Positions 28,717 through 38,980 of a DNA stretch of 64,000 nucleotides are shown in pieces. Numbering within the stretch: the stretch's first letter is position 1; each line of letters starts with the position of its first letter. Position numbers and translations under genes: made by a program. Source of the stretch: Bifidobacterium catenulatum DSM 16992 = JCM 1194 = LMG 11043 (GTDB taxonomy: Bacteria > Actinomycetota > Actinomycetes > Actinomycetales > Bifidobacteriaceae). The notes below the pieces were generated by a model, which saw only the letters and a program-made list of their open reading frames with translations, had not been told where the DNA came from and did not search any database. The stretch lies in contig NZ_AP012325.1 in assembly GCF_001025195.1 (NCBI RefSeq), forward strand, positions 1,798,001 through 1,862,000. Reading direction: 5' to 3'.

Positions 28717-28857
28717 GCGATTCCTCCTCACAACTCATTAATCGATTCAACCAGACGCAAAGTCGTGAAACGTTCCGTGAAACACGATATTTAGCGTCAT
28801 CGAACCACCAAATACAACCGAAAAGCCGCGAAACTTCGATACTTAGTATTGCGACAC

Positions 28858-29508
28858 TTAGTGAAGTTCCGATTCCTTGAATACTTCCACAAACGGCAGA
28901 TCGGATTCGCTTCCGTCAACCGGATTGATGACCTTGATAGAAGGCGACGCCATATCGACGCCACCAATCAGCGATGCGACGGCAAGCACTTTAGCGCCCT
29001 CGTTTTTCACCACGGAGAAGTCAAGGCTCAGCTCGTTGCCATTGCGCAACGTAACCAACGAGGACGTCTGCACATACGACTTTTCAGACAACCAAGAATC
29101 CAGCAAAATCACGCGCTTGCCTGTGATCGAAGGCCCCTTGATGGACGGATACACGAAATCCATCACAAAACCGTCAAGGTTCTCCCCACGCGAAGCGGCC
29201 GCCTGAATCATGGCGGACACCAGCGGAACCGCGGCCGCGGTCAACGCACCCACCGCGTCGAAATCGTCCACGGAATAACCGGCCTCTTCCAACGTATCCA
29301 ACAGGATATGCCCAACGATCGAAGCGCCACGATGGTCGAACAGCACGGAGGAAAGCTCCGAGAATGGCTTGTCGGCCATTTCAGCCTGCAACAGCGACTT
29401 CAGCTGGTCACGCGGCTCAAGCATGGTGAAATCAATGTCGCTATGCGCGGGAGCATCGGCAGTCGCAGCAACCGACTTGGTCTTACGGAAAGTCTTCTCT
29501 TCGGTCAT
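28858..29508 (-). CDS. Orotate phosphoribosyltransferase-like protein
   Basis: A 216-residue type I PRTase-like fold: HILLDTLEEAGYSVDDFDAV, VSAMIQAAASRGENLDGFVM and the PRPP-loop position RVILLDSWLSEKSYVQTS. In true enzymes that loop carries two adjacent acidic residues followed by T/S-G-G. Here it reads LDSWLSEKSYVQT, so PRPP binding is doubtful. It may have a different nucleotide-related or regulatory role. The gene is 66 bp from rmuC on the same strand. No other pyr gene is near. Confidence 0.65.
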   Translation of the reverse strand: MTEEKTFRKTKSVAATADAPAHSDIDFTMLEPRDQLKSLLQAEMADKPFSELSSVLFDHRGASIVGHILLDTLEEAGYSVDDFDAVGALTAAAVPLVSAMIQAAASRGENLDGFVMDFVYPSIKGPSITGKRVILLDSWLSEKSYVQTSSLVTLRNGNELSLDFSVVKNEGAKVLAVASLIGGVDMASPSIKVINPVDGSESDLPFVEVFKESELH

Positions 29509-29574
29509 GTTCCTAGCCTATCCTTTCGGCTCGTCAAACCTTACCTCATACCGACACGTATCAGGCAAAGGTTA

Positions 29575-30906
29575 CTATGCACTGGTTTCGGGAGCGGTGA
29601 GTTCGCGGACATCGGCCTTTTCGGGCGCGATCATGTTCACGGGTTCGATAATTCTGCTCTGGTCGACGCGCTGCAGCTTGCGTGCGGTGACCAGCACGCG
29701 CGATTCCAGTGACGAGGCGAACGCATTGTAGGCACCGACCGTTTTGGTGATGGCGGATCCCAGCTTGGTGGCACGGTCCCCGAGCACGGCGAACCGTTCA
29801 TACAATTCGCGAGACAGGTCGAACAGCATTTTTGCGTCATCGGTCAGGCTTTGCTGCTGCCATGCGTACGCCACGGACTTCAGCACCGCCCATAAAGTAA
29901 TCGGCGAAGTCAAAGCAACCTTGCGCGCAAACGCGTCGTCCATCAGCGTCGGATCGGTTTCCAAAGCCGCCTGCAGCAAGGATTCGTTGGGAATGAAGGC
30001 GATCACGAAGTCCGGCGCGTCGGCGAACGCATTCCAATAAGCCTTGTCGCCCAAAGTTTTCACATGCTCGCGCACCGCCTTGGCATGCGCATGCAGCAAT
30101 TCCGACTTTCGTGCCAACTCCTCAGGCGTGGCGGTATCGGGAATTTCACACGCTTTCTGATAGTCGGCATATGGGGCCTTCGCATCGATCGGAATGGTTT
30201 TGCCGCCCGGCATGTGGATGATCATATCCGGACGCTGCGTGCGACCGTCCGCATCAGTGACGACCACCTGCGTATCGAAATCCACATGTTCCAGCAGCCC
30301 GGCGGATTCCACGATATTCCTCAACTGCGCCTCACCCCACGCGCCGCGTACCTTGTTGTTGCGCAATGCGGACGACAAGGCGTTGGTCTCGCGGTCAAGA
30401 CGGGCCTGCTGCTCGCCAAGACCCTTGAGCTGCTCGCCAAGCGCACCCATTTCTCGCTTGCGACCCTCTTCGATTTGCGAAACCTTCTGCTGTAGGGCAT
30501 CAAGATTCTTTTGCACGGGCGCGAGCGCGGATAATACCTTGCTCTGCTCCTGCAGTTTTCGCTCGTTTTCGACCTGCTTGCGTTCCGCTTCGGCCGCGGC
30601 ACGCTCACGCTCACGCTCCACACGTTCCTGTTCGGCCCGCTGGGCCTGCGCGAGCTGCGATTTGAGATAGGTCAACTGTTGGGCTAACCCTTCCGCCTGC
30701 GTGCGGTATTGGGTCACCGATGTGGACAATTCGCTGATTTCCTGCCGATCAGCTTCGATCTGCGCTTTCGCCTCGTTAAGATCGGCGGTTTTCGCATCAC
30801 GGGCCATTTCCTGCCCTTTGGAACGGCCCGCAAAAAAGCCGGCCGCGGCTCCAAGCGCGGCCATAACCACCAGAAGAATCACCACAAACACAGGATTGTC
30901 GAACAT
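29575..30906 (-). CDS. rmuC: DNA recombination protein RmuC
   Basis: A 443-residue protein. One N-terminal membrane helix (about 4-25) is followed by a long coiled coil rich in Glu, Gln and Arg (about 35-170) and then the RmuC nuclease-like domain: NKVRGAWGEAQLRNIVESAGL, PDMIIHMPGGKTIPIDAKAPY (a PD-(D/E)XK-type core) and FVIAFIPNESLL. RmuC limits DNA inversions and recombination. ATG 30906 lies 6 nt after a TATATA box. Confidence 0.9.
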   Translation of the reverse strand: MFDNPVFVVILLVVMAALGAAAGFFAGRSKGQEMARDAKTADLNEAKAQIEADRQEISELSTSVTQYRTQAEGLAQQLTYLKSQLAQAQRAEQERVERERERAAAEAERKQVENERKLQEQSKVLSALAPVQKNLDALQQKVSQIEEGRKREMGALGEQLKGLGEQQARLDRETNALSSALRNNKVRGAWGEAQLRNIVESAGLLEHVDFDTQVVVTDADGRTQRPDMIIHMPGGKTIPIDAKAPYADYQKACEIPDTATPEELARKSELLHAHAKAVREHVKTLGDKAYWNAFADAPDFVIAFIPNESLLQAALETDPTLMDDAFARKVALTSPITLWAVLKSVAYAWQQQSLTDDAKMLFDLSRELYERFAVLGDRATKLGSAITKTVGAYNAFASSLESRVLVTARKLQRVDQSRIIEPVNMIAPEKADVRELTAPETSA

Positions 30907-30912
30907 ATGTTC

Positions 30913-30918
30913 TATATA
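30913..30918 (-). promoter_or_regulatory. -10 box of rmuC, probable leaderless start
   Basis: TATATA is followed by 6 nt and the rmuC ATG on the minus strand. Confidence 0.4.
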
Positions 30919-31078
30919 ACAGCATGCCCAAGACATCTTGGAAGATCAAAAATCGCAAGACATCCGCGTCCAGCTGCATTATGCTTGGAGCCGAAAGCAT
31001 GCTCACGAACATGCGGCAACGCGAGCACGCTGAATATTCGAGAGGCATTCAAGAGGCAATCCGGGGGTTCGGAAACGC

Positions 31079-31927
31079 ATGGGATTCGATTTGTTTATGA
31101 CGGTGGCGGCGATTGTTGCGGCGGCCGTGGCCACTTGGGCCATCCTCAGGCTATTCCTAAGCGAAAACGATGGCATAGCCCCCTCCTGCCAGCGCATCAC
31201 CGATGAAAAGCCCGCCGAGAATCACACCGAAAATCCAGACGAGGAAGCCGGCGAAACACACCGAAGCGACATCGCCAAGCGTCTCGCCATCTCAACCATA
31301 CTGATCATTCCCACATTCACCGTAACTATGCTGACATTCGGCGGCATCACACTTCCCCACTGGCTGACCAATCCATGGCTGCACGCCATCATCGCCACTC
31401 CGGTCATGTTCTATTGCGCCGCGCCGATGCACAACCGCGGTACCGCCGCCCTGAGAAACCGCACGCCCAACGCGGATTCGCTGCTATCGCTCGCCATGAC
31501 CGTCGTGTACGTCTACAGCCTGCTGGCGTGCGTGGTGTCATGGATTATCCCCGCAGGGTCACACAATCAATATTTCGCTTTCGCAAGCATGGTCGCCGTG
31601 CTGTCACTTGCGATTTCGCTGATCGAGCAACCTCCCATGGCGAAGAAAGCATCGGAAGGCGATATTCCGATCGCGCAATCGCAAGAAACACAAGAAGCAC
31701 AGCAAAGCATGGATACGCTTATCCAGGCCAACATCACATATGAGATTCGCACACGGGTAACGCAGATTACCGCAACCATGACGATGGTCATCGCGGTGTG
31801 GACGTTCGCTTTGTGGCTGATTTTCGGGCTTCAGCCAAAGCTTGCGATTGCCGTGTTGATCGGCGCGACGGTTTTAACGGTCGCAGGCTTGGTTTTGCAG
31901 GCATATGACCGCCTACCGTCACGGTAA
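31079..31927 (+). CDS. Membrane protein derived from a P1B-type (copper) ATPase, catalytic domains absent
   Basis: A 282-residue intact reading frame with about seven predicted helices. Residues about 63-180 match the A/B/M1/M2 helices of CopA-like ATPases: ISTILIIPTFTVTML, LTNPWLHAIIATPVMFY, RGTAALRNRTPNADSLLSLA (compare NMD-TL) and VVYVYSL. After residue about 210 a segment resembles helices M3-M4, but the CPC metal motif is missing. The actuator (TGE) and the phosphorylation (DKTG) and nucleotide domains are absent. It cannot be an ATP-driven pump. It may be a decaying remnant or a reused membrane scaffold. Neighbouring rmuC and clpB give no hint. Confidence 0.6.
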   Translation: MGFDLFMTVAAIVAAAVATWAILRLFLSENDGIAPSCQRITDEKPAENHTENPDEEAGETHRSDIAKRLAISTILIIPTFTVTMLTFGGITLPHWLTNPWLHAIIATPVMFYCAAPMHNRGTAALRNRTPNADSLLSLAMTVVYVYSLLACVVSWIIPAGSHNQYFAFASMVAVLSLAISLIEQPPMAKKASEGDIPIAQSQETQEAQQSMDTLIQANITYEIRTRVTQITATMTMVIAVWTFALWLIFGLQPKLAIAVLIGATVLTVAGLVLQAYDRLPSR

Positions 31928-31969
31928 AACGGTTTTCAAAAAAGAAAATCGCGCAGTCGCACGAAAAAT

Positions 31970-31998
31970 GGGCGGACCCGCATGCGCGCAGTCCGCCC
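31970..31998 (-). terminator. Hairpin after clpB
   Basis: GGGCGGAC and GTCCGCCC form an 8-bp GC-rich stem beyond the clpB stop. Confidence 0.6.
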
Positions 31999-32081
31999 AC
32001 CGTCAACGGTTAGACCGTTTTCGCGACTCGGCCAATCGACAGTCAGTCAGGCCAAACCGATCAGCCGACTGACTCCGAACG

Positions 32082-34787
32082 TCACTTAGCTTCCGCCGAA
32101 AAATCGTCGTCGATCTGCCCCGGCGCCCACGAGGAAAGCTCCAAATGGTCGCCGCCAGTCTGGTCCACAAGCACGGTGTCGCCGTCGTGCACTTCGCCAG
32201 CCAGCAGCATGCGCGCCAACTGGTCTCCGACTTCGGTTTGCACCAAACGACGAAGCGGGCGAGCGCCATACGCCGGATCGTAACCGGTGTTGGCGAGCCA
32301 ATCGCGCGCCGAATCGGTAACATCCAGCTTGATGCGGCGATCCGCCAAGCGGGCCGAAACCTGCGCCACCTGAATGTCCACGATGCCGCCGAGCTCTTCG
32401 CGCGTAAGCGGGTGGAACATGACCAGTTCATCCAAGCGGTTGATGAATTCCGGCTTGAACTGCATGTGCACGGCGTCCATCACGGCCTTCTTCTTGGCTT
32501 CGTCATCCAGTTCGGTGTTCACCAGGAACTGCGAGCCAAGGTTGGAGGTCATGATCAGAATCGTGTTCTTGAAGTCCACGGTTCGGCCCTGCCCGTCGGT
32601 CAAGCGGCCGTCATCGAGCACCTGCAACAGCACGTCGAACACTTCAGGATTGGCCTTTTCAACCTCATCGAACAGCACCACCGAATATGGGCGGCGACGC
32701 ACGGCCTCAGTCAGCTGGCCACCCTCCTCATAGCCGATGTAGCCCGGCGCAGCACCGATTAGACGAGACACGGAGGCCTTCTCCATGTACTCGCTCATAT
32801 CAATGCGCACCATGGCTTTTTCATCGTCGAACAGAAAGTCGGCGAGCGCCTTGGCTAGCTCCGTCTTGCCCACGCCGGTCGGTCCAAGGAACAGGAACGA
32901 TCCTGTCGGGCGGTTCGGGTCGGAAATGCCCGCACGCGAGCGGCGTACCGCATCAGAAACAGCTTGAATAGCTTCTTTCTGGCCGATCACACGTTTGCCG
33001 AGATAATCTTCCATGGTCAGCAGCTTCTCGTTTTCGCCTTGCATGAGGCGGCCGACGGGAATGCCCGTCCAGTCGGACACGATTTCGGCCACGGAATCGG
33101 CGTCGACGCGGTCCGGCACCATCGGAATGTCATCCGCCGCGCCGTCGTCGCCAGCCACGCCGGCCGTACCATTCTTGGCCGCCGCCTCGTTTTGTTCGGC
33201 TTGTGCAATCTCCTTCTGGATGGCCGGAATTTCGCCATAGTTGATGGCGGAGGATTTCGCCAGATCGCCTTCGCGCTCGTACCGTTCAGCTTGGGTGCGC
33301 AGTTCGTCGAGCTTCTTGCGCAGGTCGCCGATGCGGTTGTGTCCGTTCTTTTCGGCGTCCCAGCGTGCTTTCAGACCGTTGAGTTTTTCGCTTTTGTCTG
33401 CGATTTCCTTATTGAGGTCGTCGAGACGTTCCTTGGCGCTTTCGTCAAGCTCGCTTTCGGCTTTGCTTGCGGCGGCATCGTCTTTCGGATTGCCAAGCAG
33501 GTATGATTTCTCCATTTTGAGTCGGTCGACCTGGCGTTGCAGTTCATCGATTTCCTCAGGTGAGGAGTCGAGTTCCATGCGCAGGTGCGATGCGGCCTCG
33601 TCCACCAGATCGATGGCCTTGTCTGGCAGCTGACGGCCGGAAATATACCGGTTCGACAGCGTTGCCGCGGCCACGAGCGCGTCGTCGCCGATGGTCACCT
33701 TGTGGTGGGCTTCGTATTTCGGCGCGATGCCGCGCAGAATGGCGATGGTGTCTTCAACACTCGGCTCTCCTACGAACACTTGCTGGAAACGACGTTCCAA
33801 CGCCGGGTCCTTTTCGATATTCTCTCGGTATTCATCGAGCGTGGTGGCGCCGATCAGGCGTAGTTCGCCGCGCGCAAGCATGGGCTTGAGCATATTGCCC
33901 GCGTCCATGGATCCTTCGGCTGCGCCCGCGCCAACGATGGTGTGGATCTCATCGATGAAGGTGATGATCTGCCCGTCGGCGTTCTTGATTTCCTGCAGCA
34001 CGCTCTTCAGGCGTTCCTCGAATTCGCCGCGGTATTTCGAACCGGCCACCATGGAGCCCAAATCAAGCGAAATAAGCTTCTTGTTTTGCAAGGTTGTCGG
34101 CACGTCGCCGGCGACGATGCGCTGTGCGAGGCCTTCCACCACGGCGGTTTTGCCCACGCCCGGCTCGCCGATCAGCACCGGGTTGTTTTTGGTGCGTCGA
34201 CTCAGGATCTGGATCACGCGGCGGATTTCCTGATCGCGGCCGATCACCGGGTCGAGTTTGCCTTCTTTCGCGGCCGCAGTCAGGTCGGTCGAGTATTTTT
34301 CGAGGGCTTTATACGAGCCTTCAGCGTCGGGGCTGGTCACTTTCGCGCCTCCTCGAATCGATGGCACGGCTTTGCGTAACGCGTCAGCGGTCACGCCGTA
34401 TTGTTCCATGATTTGCGCGCTTTGGTTTGGTTTTGCCGCTGCGATGGCGATGAGCAGATGTTCGGTGGAGACGTATTCGTCGCCCATCTGATGCATTTCC
34501 TTGCCCGCTTGCGCAAGCACGGCGGACAGTTGCCTGCTGACCTGTGGCTGTGCGGTGGTCGATCCGCTGGCGCTCGGCAGCTCGTCTTGCGCTTGGTGCA
34601 CGGCTGCGCTGATGTTCTGCGCGTTACCACCCGCGGCTTCGATCAGTCCGCGAATCACGCCGTTTTCCTGACGCAGCAGCGCGTCAAGCAGGTGCAGGGT
34701 TTCGACTTGCGCGTTGCCTGCGGCCGACGCATTCTGCACGGCGTCGGAAATGGCTTCCTGCGCCAGTGTGGTGAACTTCTGTTCCAT
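32082..34787 (-). CDS. clpB: Chaperone ClpB, protein disaggregase
   Basis: A 901-residue AAA+ hexamer that works with DnaK to dissolve protein aggregates. The N domain (about 1-145) is followed by AAA-1 with Walker A GEPGVGKT and Walker [10 protein letters not shown], then the ClpB-specific coiled-coil M domain (about 400-540, with an Ala/Asp-rich insertion) and AAA-2 with GPTGVGKT and [16 protein letters not shown] 5 nt before ATG 34787 fixes the start. A HAIR-type inverted repeat 100-130 bp upstream points to HspR repression. Confidence 0.96.
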   Translation of the reverse strand: MEQKFTTLAQEAISDAVQNASAAGNAQVETLHLLDALLRQENGVIRGLIEAAGGNAQNISAAVHQAQDELPSASGSTTAQPQVSRQLSAVLAQAGKEMHQMGDEYVSTEHLLIAIAAAKPNQSAQIMEQYGVTADALRKAVPSIRGGAKVTSPDAEGSYKALEKYSTDLTAAAKEGKLDPVIGRDQEIRRVIQILSRRTKNNPVLIGEPGVGKTAVVEGLAQRIVAGDVPTTLQNKKLISLDLGSMVAGSKYRGEFEERLKSVLQEIKNADGQIITFIDEIHTIVGAGAAEGSMDAGNMLKPMLARGELRLIGATTLDEYRENIEKDPALERRFQQVFVGEPSVEDTIAILRGIAPKYEAHHKVTIGDDALVAAATLSNRYISGRQLPDKAIDLVDEAASHLRMELDSSPEEIDELQRQVDRLKMEKSYLLGNPKDDAAASKAESELDESAKERLDDLNKEIADKSEKLNGLKARWDAEKNGHNRIGDLRKKLDELRTQAERYEREGDLAKSSAINYGEIPAIQKEIAQAEQNEAAAKNGTAGVAGDDGAADDIPMVPDRVDADSVAEIVSDWTGIPVGRLMQGENEKLLTMEDYLGKRVIGQKEAIQAVSDAVRRSRAGISDPNRPTGSFLFLGPTGVGKTELAKALADFLFDDEKAMVRIDMSEYMEKASVSRLIGAAPGYIGYEEGGQLTEAVRRRPYSVVLFDEVEKANPEVFDVLLQVLDDGRLTDGQGRTVDFKNTILIMTSNLGSQFLVNTELDDEAKKKAVMDAVHMQFKPEFINRLDELVMFHPLTREELGGIVDIQVAQVSARLADRRIKLDVTDSARDWLANTGYDPAYGARPLRRLVQTEVGDQLARMLLAGEVHDGDTVLVDQTGGDHLELSSWAPGQIDDDFSAEAK

Positions 34788-34891
34788 ATCATCCTCCATG
34801 GTTCGCGTCGAACGTCCGTTTTCGCACGGTTACGTCGGCGCATATGTCGTTGTCTGATATGCTCAACCAACTTCACCACCATTCTATTCCC

Positions 34892-34919
34892 AAAAGTTGA
34901 GTCCGCAACACTCAACTTT
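34892..34919 (-). promoter_or_regulatory. HspR operator (HAIR-type inverted repeat) upstream of clpB
   Basis: GTTGAGT, 7 nt, ACTCAAC, flanked by AAAA/TTTT. It matches the HAIR consensus CTTGAGT-N7-ACTCAAG except for the outermost base pair. HspR control of clpB is known in actinobacteria including bifidobacteria. Confidence 0.85.
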
Positions 34920-34941
34920 TGTTCACCGAACGAAAAGTCGT

Positions 34942-34984
34942 AAAAAAAAACGAAAGGCCGCCACCCACGAAAGGTGACAGCCTT
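34942..34984 (-). terminator. Terminator after the FAH-family gene
   Basis: On the minus strand AAGGCTGTCACC and GGGTGGCGGCCTT form an imperfect stem followed within a few bases by a run of nine T. Confidence 0.8.
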
Positions 34985-35010
34985 CATATCCGCAATATGC
35001 CAATCGACAA

Positions 35011-35832
35011 TCAGCCGCGCACTACCACATTGCGCAGGCTGCCAATGCCTTCGACGTGCACGATCGCCTCGTCGCCCGGATCGAGATGGCCGGAAGCGTT
35101 CGGAGTGCCCGTCAGAATCACATCGCCCGGCAGCAGCGTCGTGAAGCTGGAGATCGCGGCGATCTGCTCGGGAATGCTGTGAATCAGGTTCGCCGTGGTG
35201 CCGGAAGCCAGCTCGACATCCTCGCCATTCAACGTGAAGGAGATCTTCGCATCCTTCCAATCCAAGTCGTCACGGGTCACGATCCACGGGCCGAGCGGGC
35301 AGGACGTGTCGAAGCCCTTCGCACGCGTCCACATCGGGTCGAGCCCCTGCAGGTCGCGCAATGTCACGTCATTCACGCAGGTGAAGCCGAGCACATAGTC
35401 CATGGCCTGTTCGACCGGCACGTTCTTGGCGATACGACCCATCACCACGGCCACTTCCGGCTCGAAATTCATGTCGTTCGAATATGACGGAATCACGATC
35501 GGATCATCCGGACCAATCACCGACGTGCTCGGCTTGGAGAAAATCACCATGTCTTCCGGAGCATGCTTGATGTCGGAATGGCCGGCTTCATGCATGAACT
35601 GCGCGTGCGCCTCATAATTCTTGGCCAGGCCATACACCTTCGACGGAATCACCGGAGAGAGCAGACGAATGCCATCGCCATCCACCGGAAAACGCTCGCC
35701 GGTCGGCTTCACACCGGCACCGGCCAGAGGATGCCCCTCAAGCGCTACGAGATAGTCTTTGCCGTCGCTTTCGTCGGTCTGCACGAAAGCGTATTGCGGT
35801 ACATCATTATGCGAAAAACGTGCGATTCTCAT
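35011..35832 (-). CDS. Fumarylacetoacetate hydrolase-family enzyme
   Basis: A 273-residue FAH-superfamily protein. The C-terminal catalytic domain holds KVYGLAKNYEAHAQFM, the metal-binding E-x-E of MNFEPEVAVVMGR, TCVNDVTLRDLQ, and the closing LLPGDVILTGTPNASG. Such enzymes act on 2-oxo acids (hydrolysis, decarboxylation or isomerisation). The substrate is not deducible. ATG 35832 lies 7 nt after TAGACT (35840-35845), so a leaderless mRNA is likely, and a longer in-frame start is less likely. Confidence 0.85.
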   Translation of the reverse strand: MRIARFSHNDVPQYAFVQTDESDGKDYLVALEGHPLAGAGVKPTGERFPVDGDGIRLLSPVIPSKVYGLAKNYEAHAQFMHEAGHSDIKHAPEDMVIFSKPSTSVIGPDDPIVIPSYSNDMNFEPEVAVVMGRIAKNVPVEQAMDYVLGFTCVNDVTLRDLQGLDPMWTRAKGFDTSCPLGPWIVTRDDLDWKDAKISFTLNGEDVELASGTTANLIHSIPEQIAAISSFTTLLPGDVILTGTPNASGHLDPGDEAIVHVEGIGSLRNVVVRG

Positions 35833-35839
35833 GCTTGCC

Positions 35840-35845
35840 AGTCTA
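35840..35845 (-). promoter_or_regulatory. -10 box of the FAH-family gene, probable leaderless start
   Basis: TAGACT, 7 nt, ATG on the minus strand, identical in layout to valS. Confidence 0.5.
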
Positions 35846-35908
35846 CCCGCAACAATCGTCGAATCGTCCATATCATCGACATGCAACGCCCGACAATCAA
35901 AAACATCG

Positions 35909-35946
35909 AAAAAAAAAACGGGCCATCACATCATGCGAAGGCCCGT
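35909..35946 (-). terminator. Terminator after the YggS gene
   Basis: On the minus strand ACGGGCC pairs with GGCCCGT and a run of T follows immediately. Confidence 0.85.
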
Positions 35947-35961
35947 CACAGGAAGAAAACG

Positions 35962-36804
35962 TCAGATAAAAGCACGCTCGCCGAAAATCGCAGTGCCGAC
36001 GCGCACGATAGTGGATCCTTCCGCAATCGCGAGTTCCATGTCGCCGGTCATACCCATCGACAGTTCACGGCAGGACTGCGTGCCAGGCTCCCCCGATGCG
36101 AGAATACGATCGCGGGTTCTACGCAGATGTTCAAATCCCCGGCGAATGGCAGTTTCATCGCTCACATGCGCGCCAATAGTCATCAGCCCCTGCAATTCAA
36201 GCCCGTCCAATGTGCCGATTTTCTGCGCGATGCGAATGGCATACGCCGGACTGCAACCGGATTTCGATGTCTCGCCCGATTCGTTGACTTCCAGCAGCAC
36301 GCCCACGGTGACGCCGCGCGCCACCGCCCTACGTGAGATTTTTTCCGCCAAATCAAGGGAATCAACCGATTCGATAGCGTTGACGACCGGCAGTACCTTG
36401 CCGATTTTGTTGCTTTGCAGCTGGCCGATCAGATGGAACGGAATGCGCTCGCAAGCGACTTCGGAATCGCCTGAAGCGGACGCGATGCCGGAATCGCCGG
36501 CAACACCCAACGCAAACCCGCGTTCCGCACAACGTGCCATCAATCCTTCGGCCTTCGCCGTCACTTCCTGCGGACGATTCTCGCCAATCATGCGCACGCC
36601 CGCGTCGATTGCAGCCATGATCTCGCCCACATCGCGCGTCTTCGTAGCAGCAAGCAGGCGCACGGAACCCGCGTCACGACCGGCATGTTGCTCGGCCGAC
36701 GCGATACGATCCAACACGCGATGCACGCCATCGGCGATCTGCACGGCGCGCACGTCGTCAATCACCTCATTGGCAAGATTCTTATGATCCATGTATGCGG
36801 TCAT
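35962..36804 (-). CDS. YggS/YlmE-family PLP-binding protein
   Basis: A 280-residue PLP homeostasis protein with an alanine racemase-like barrel. VRLLAATKTRD carries the PLP Lys, then GENRPQEV, FHLIGQLQSNKIG, LQGLMTIGAH, LSMGMTGDMELAIAEGST and VRVGTAIFGER. No catalytic racemase domain is present. AGAGG about 7 nt upstream supports ATG 36804. In many Gram-positive bacteria yggS sits near sepF and ftsZ, but here it stands alone. Confidence 0.93.
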   Translation of the reverse strand: MTAYMDHKNLANEVIDDVRAVQIADGVHRVLDRIASAEQHAGRDAGSVRLLAATKTRDVGEIMAAIDAGVRMIGENRPQEVTAKAEGLMARCAERGFALGVAGDSGIASASGDSEVACERIPFHLIGQLQSNKIGKVLPVVNAIESVDSLDLAEKISRRAVARGVTVGVLLEVNESGETSKSGCSPAYAIRIAQKIGTLDGLELQGLMTIGAHVSDETAIRRGFEHLRRTRDRILASGEPGTQSCRELSMGMTGDMELAIAEGSTIVRVGTAIFGERAFI

Positions 36805-37029
36805 ATTCAGCCTCTTATGTTCAATCCCAACTACCTCTACCAGAGTAAGAAGAAGCCCGTACGACGGTCTGAAGTGAAGTGATAAAACGACCGATATTCG
36901 CACGGGCCAATAAAACAGACGGCAGTAGAAGGGGGACTTCAAAGACACCGTCCGACAATCACTATATGCAAGATTTATTAAACACGCGCCGAAAAAATTT
37001 TTTCTTTAATTTTTTTCAGCTATCGCATT

Positions 37030-37437
37030 TCATACCTGTATTTTTTTCAATTGACGTTCCAAAGCGTCTATACGATCCTTCAGTTCAAGCACCTGACACA
37101 TCAACGACCGAATCTGCCCCAGCTGAACGGACACCAGTCGTTCGCGCGTCTCGGAAGACAACGACCCCGACGAACCTCCGATTTTCGCAGCGGCCATGAT
37201 ATCCGAATCCGCCTTCCAGCGCGCGATATTACGTTCGACACGCTTGCGACCGACAATCGCAGGACTCAATCCAGCCGACGTGAAAATCGAACTCGGTCTC
37301 TCGCCATCCAAATATCTGCGCATGCAGCTGATTTGAAAATCACGCGAATACGTAATCCTGTTCGGTGTAACCGACTCAACCGCCGGCAACGCACGAAGAT
37401 ACTCGACCTCCGTATTGCTAAACTGCCTTTTCGTCAT
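37030..37437 (-). CDS. Orphan HTH protein resembling IS3-type OrfA
   Basis: A 135-residue protein. Residues about 1-80 carry a homeodomain-like [43 protein letters not shown] and ARWKAD, the pattern seen in the first protein of IS3-group transposases and free-standing relatives. The C-terminal 40 residues form a coiled coil ([20 protein letters not shown]). No OrfB integrase, terminal inverted repeats or target duplication is visible, so this is an orphan, perhaps a domesticated DNA-binding protein. An AT-rich stretch follows its stop. Confidence 0.6.
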   Translation of the reverse strand: MTKRQFSNTEVEYLRALPAVESVTPNRITYSRDFQISCMRRYLDGERPSSIFTSAGLSPAIVGRKRVERNIARWKADSDIMAAAKIGGSSGSLSSETRERLVSVQLGQIRSLMCQVLELKDRIDALERQLKKIQV

Positions 37438-37645
37438 ATCGACCCCATTCACCCGACAAAACGGAATACCTTTTCCACGCTCGCAGATTACCTTCGCAAA
37501 CGAACGTACCAGAACGGCATATACTACCACCTTACACGCGATGGTATGGGGGTTTGCGACACCCGAATCGCCCTACGCTGAACCTGAACGAACCCCAGAA
37601 GGTACAGTTACGTACTGTCACCATCGATGCATCAAAGGAGTCACC

Positions 37646-38749
37646 ATGACCGGCCGATTCGCACCCACCCCATCAGGCCGCATGCATATCGGCAACGTCT
37701 ACGCCATGCTTGGAGCGTGGCTTTCCGCCCGCAAAACAGGCGATTCCATACGATTGCGCATTGAAGACATCGATGAGCCGAGAGTCGTTCCCAACGCCGC
37801 CGAAACCATGATGCACGACCTCGACTGGCTCGGTCTCAACTGGGATGGCGAACCAGTATTCCAATCAACGCGACACACCCTATATCAGGAAGCGCTCAAT
37901 CTTCTCAGCAACCTCAACATTGACGAAATCAGCGATACTATTAACACTATCGGCATTAGTTCCAACGATTCCGATTCCTACGGCGCTACCGCAAGCAACA
38001 CCACAAATACCCCCGGCACAACGCCGCTCATCTACCCCTGCTTCTGCTCGCGCGCCGATATCCGCGCCGCGTCGGCGCCGCAGGAAGGCGACCGTTTCAC
38101 CGTATATCCGGGAACATGCCACCGACTCATCGCCAACGACCCGCAGCGCGTGAAGCAACGTCTCGCTAACGGCGATCGCCATTCGCTGCGCATCGCCACC
38201 ACCGACACCACCATCGCCTTTCATGACGAAGTGTTCGGCAACCAGCGTTACAACCTCGTCCAAGACATCGGCGACACCATCGTCCGCCGATCGGACGGTA
38301 TATACTCCTATCAGCTGGCCGTCACCGTGGACGATCTTGACATGGGCATCACCGACATTGTGCGCGGTCGCGACCTGCTTCGTTCAAGCGCTTTGCAGAT
38401 CTATATCCGCAAAGCCCTTATCTCCGCGGGATTCCAGCCTTCTGAACCCGCCGAAGCAACCATCTCATACGCGCATCTGCCCCTTATCGACAACGCGGCC
38501 GGGCAACGTCTCGCCAAACGCGAACGCTCGCTCGACCTCGGTATTCTCACGGCGCACGGCGTCACCGCGCAACAGATCATCGGCTATTGCGCATGGCTAC
38601 TCGGCTTGCAAGGAGACTGCGAACACACTGAACCACAGCCCATGAGCGCGGCCGAAGCGCTTGGCGAATTCAGCTGGGACGCCATCCGCGCCAATACTTC
38701 GGATCGTGTGCTCGATCAAAACGAGTTCAACGCGTATTTCGGCCTGTAG
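37646..38749 (+). CDS. gluQ: Glutamyl-Q tRNA(Asp) synthetase
   Basis: A 367-residue truncated GluRS paralogue that attaches glutamate to queuosine in tRNA-Asp. [14 protein letters not shown] is the HIGH region, [10 protein letters not shown] begins the zinc site, [14 protein letters not shown] is in the core and LAKRERSL is the KMSKS equivalent. There is no anticodon-binding domain. A Ser/Thr/Asn-rich insertion (about 95-130) before the zinc site makes it longer than the E. coli protein. AAAGGAG precedes ATG 37646. Confidence 0.9.
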   Translation: MTGRFAPTPSGRMHIGNVYAMLGAWLSARKTGDSIRLRIEDIDEPRVVPNAAETMMHDLDWLGLNWDGEPVFQSTRHTLYQEALNLLSNLNIDEISDTINTIGISSNDSDSYGATASNTTNTPGTTPLIYPCFCSRADIRAASAPQEGDRFTVYPGTCHRLIANDPQRVKQRLANGDRHSLRIATTDTTIAFHDEVFGNQRYNLVQDIGDTIVRRSDGIYSYQLAVTVDDLDMGITDIVRGRDLLRSSALQIYIRKALISAGFQPSEPAEATISYAHLPLIDNAAGQRLAKRERSLDLGILTAHGVTAQQIIGYCAWLLGLQGDCEHTEPQPMSAAEALGEFSWDAIRANTSDRVLDQNEFNAYFGL

Positions 38750-38856
38750 CCACGTTCCGCAGTCTTATTTCCGCTTACTCCGCAGTCTTATCCTGCTGTC
38801 ACGCAGGTGGCAGCACATCTCGTTCACGGCAGCACTACCAGCCAATAGTAGGTATG

Positions 38857-38908
38857 CAAAAAGCCTGCTTCCCTTGAACCGGAAAATTCCGAGGAAAACA
38901 GGCTTTGC
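38857..38908. terminator. Terminator-like stem between gluQ and the aquaporin gene
   Basis: CAAAAAGCCTG and CAGGCTTTG with imperfect inner pairing (TTCC/GGAA). It lies between convergent genes. Confidence 0.6.
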
Positions 38909-38980
38909 GTGTCAGTTCCTATAGGTCAACCGCAACTTATGTGACAGCCAGACAAACAAATCACGGATGACCGCAGGCGA

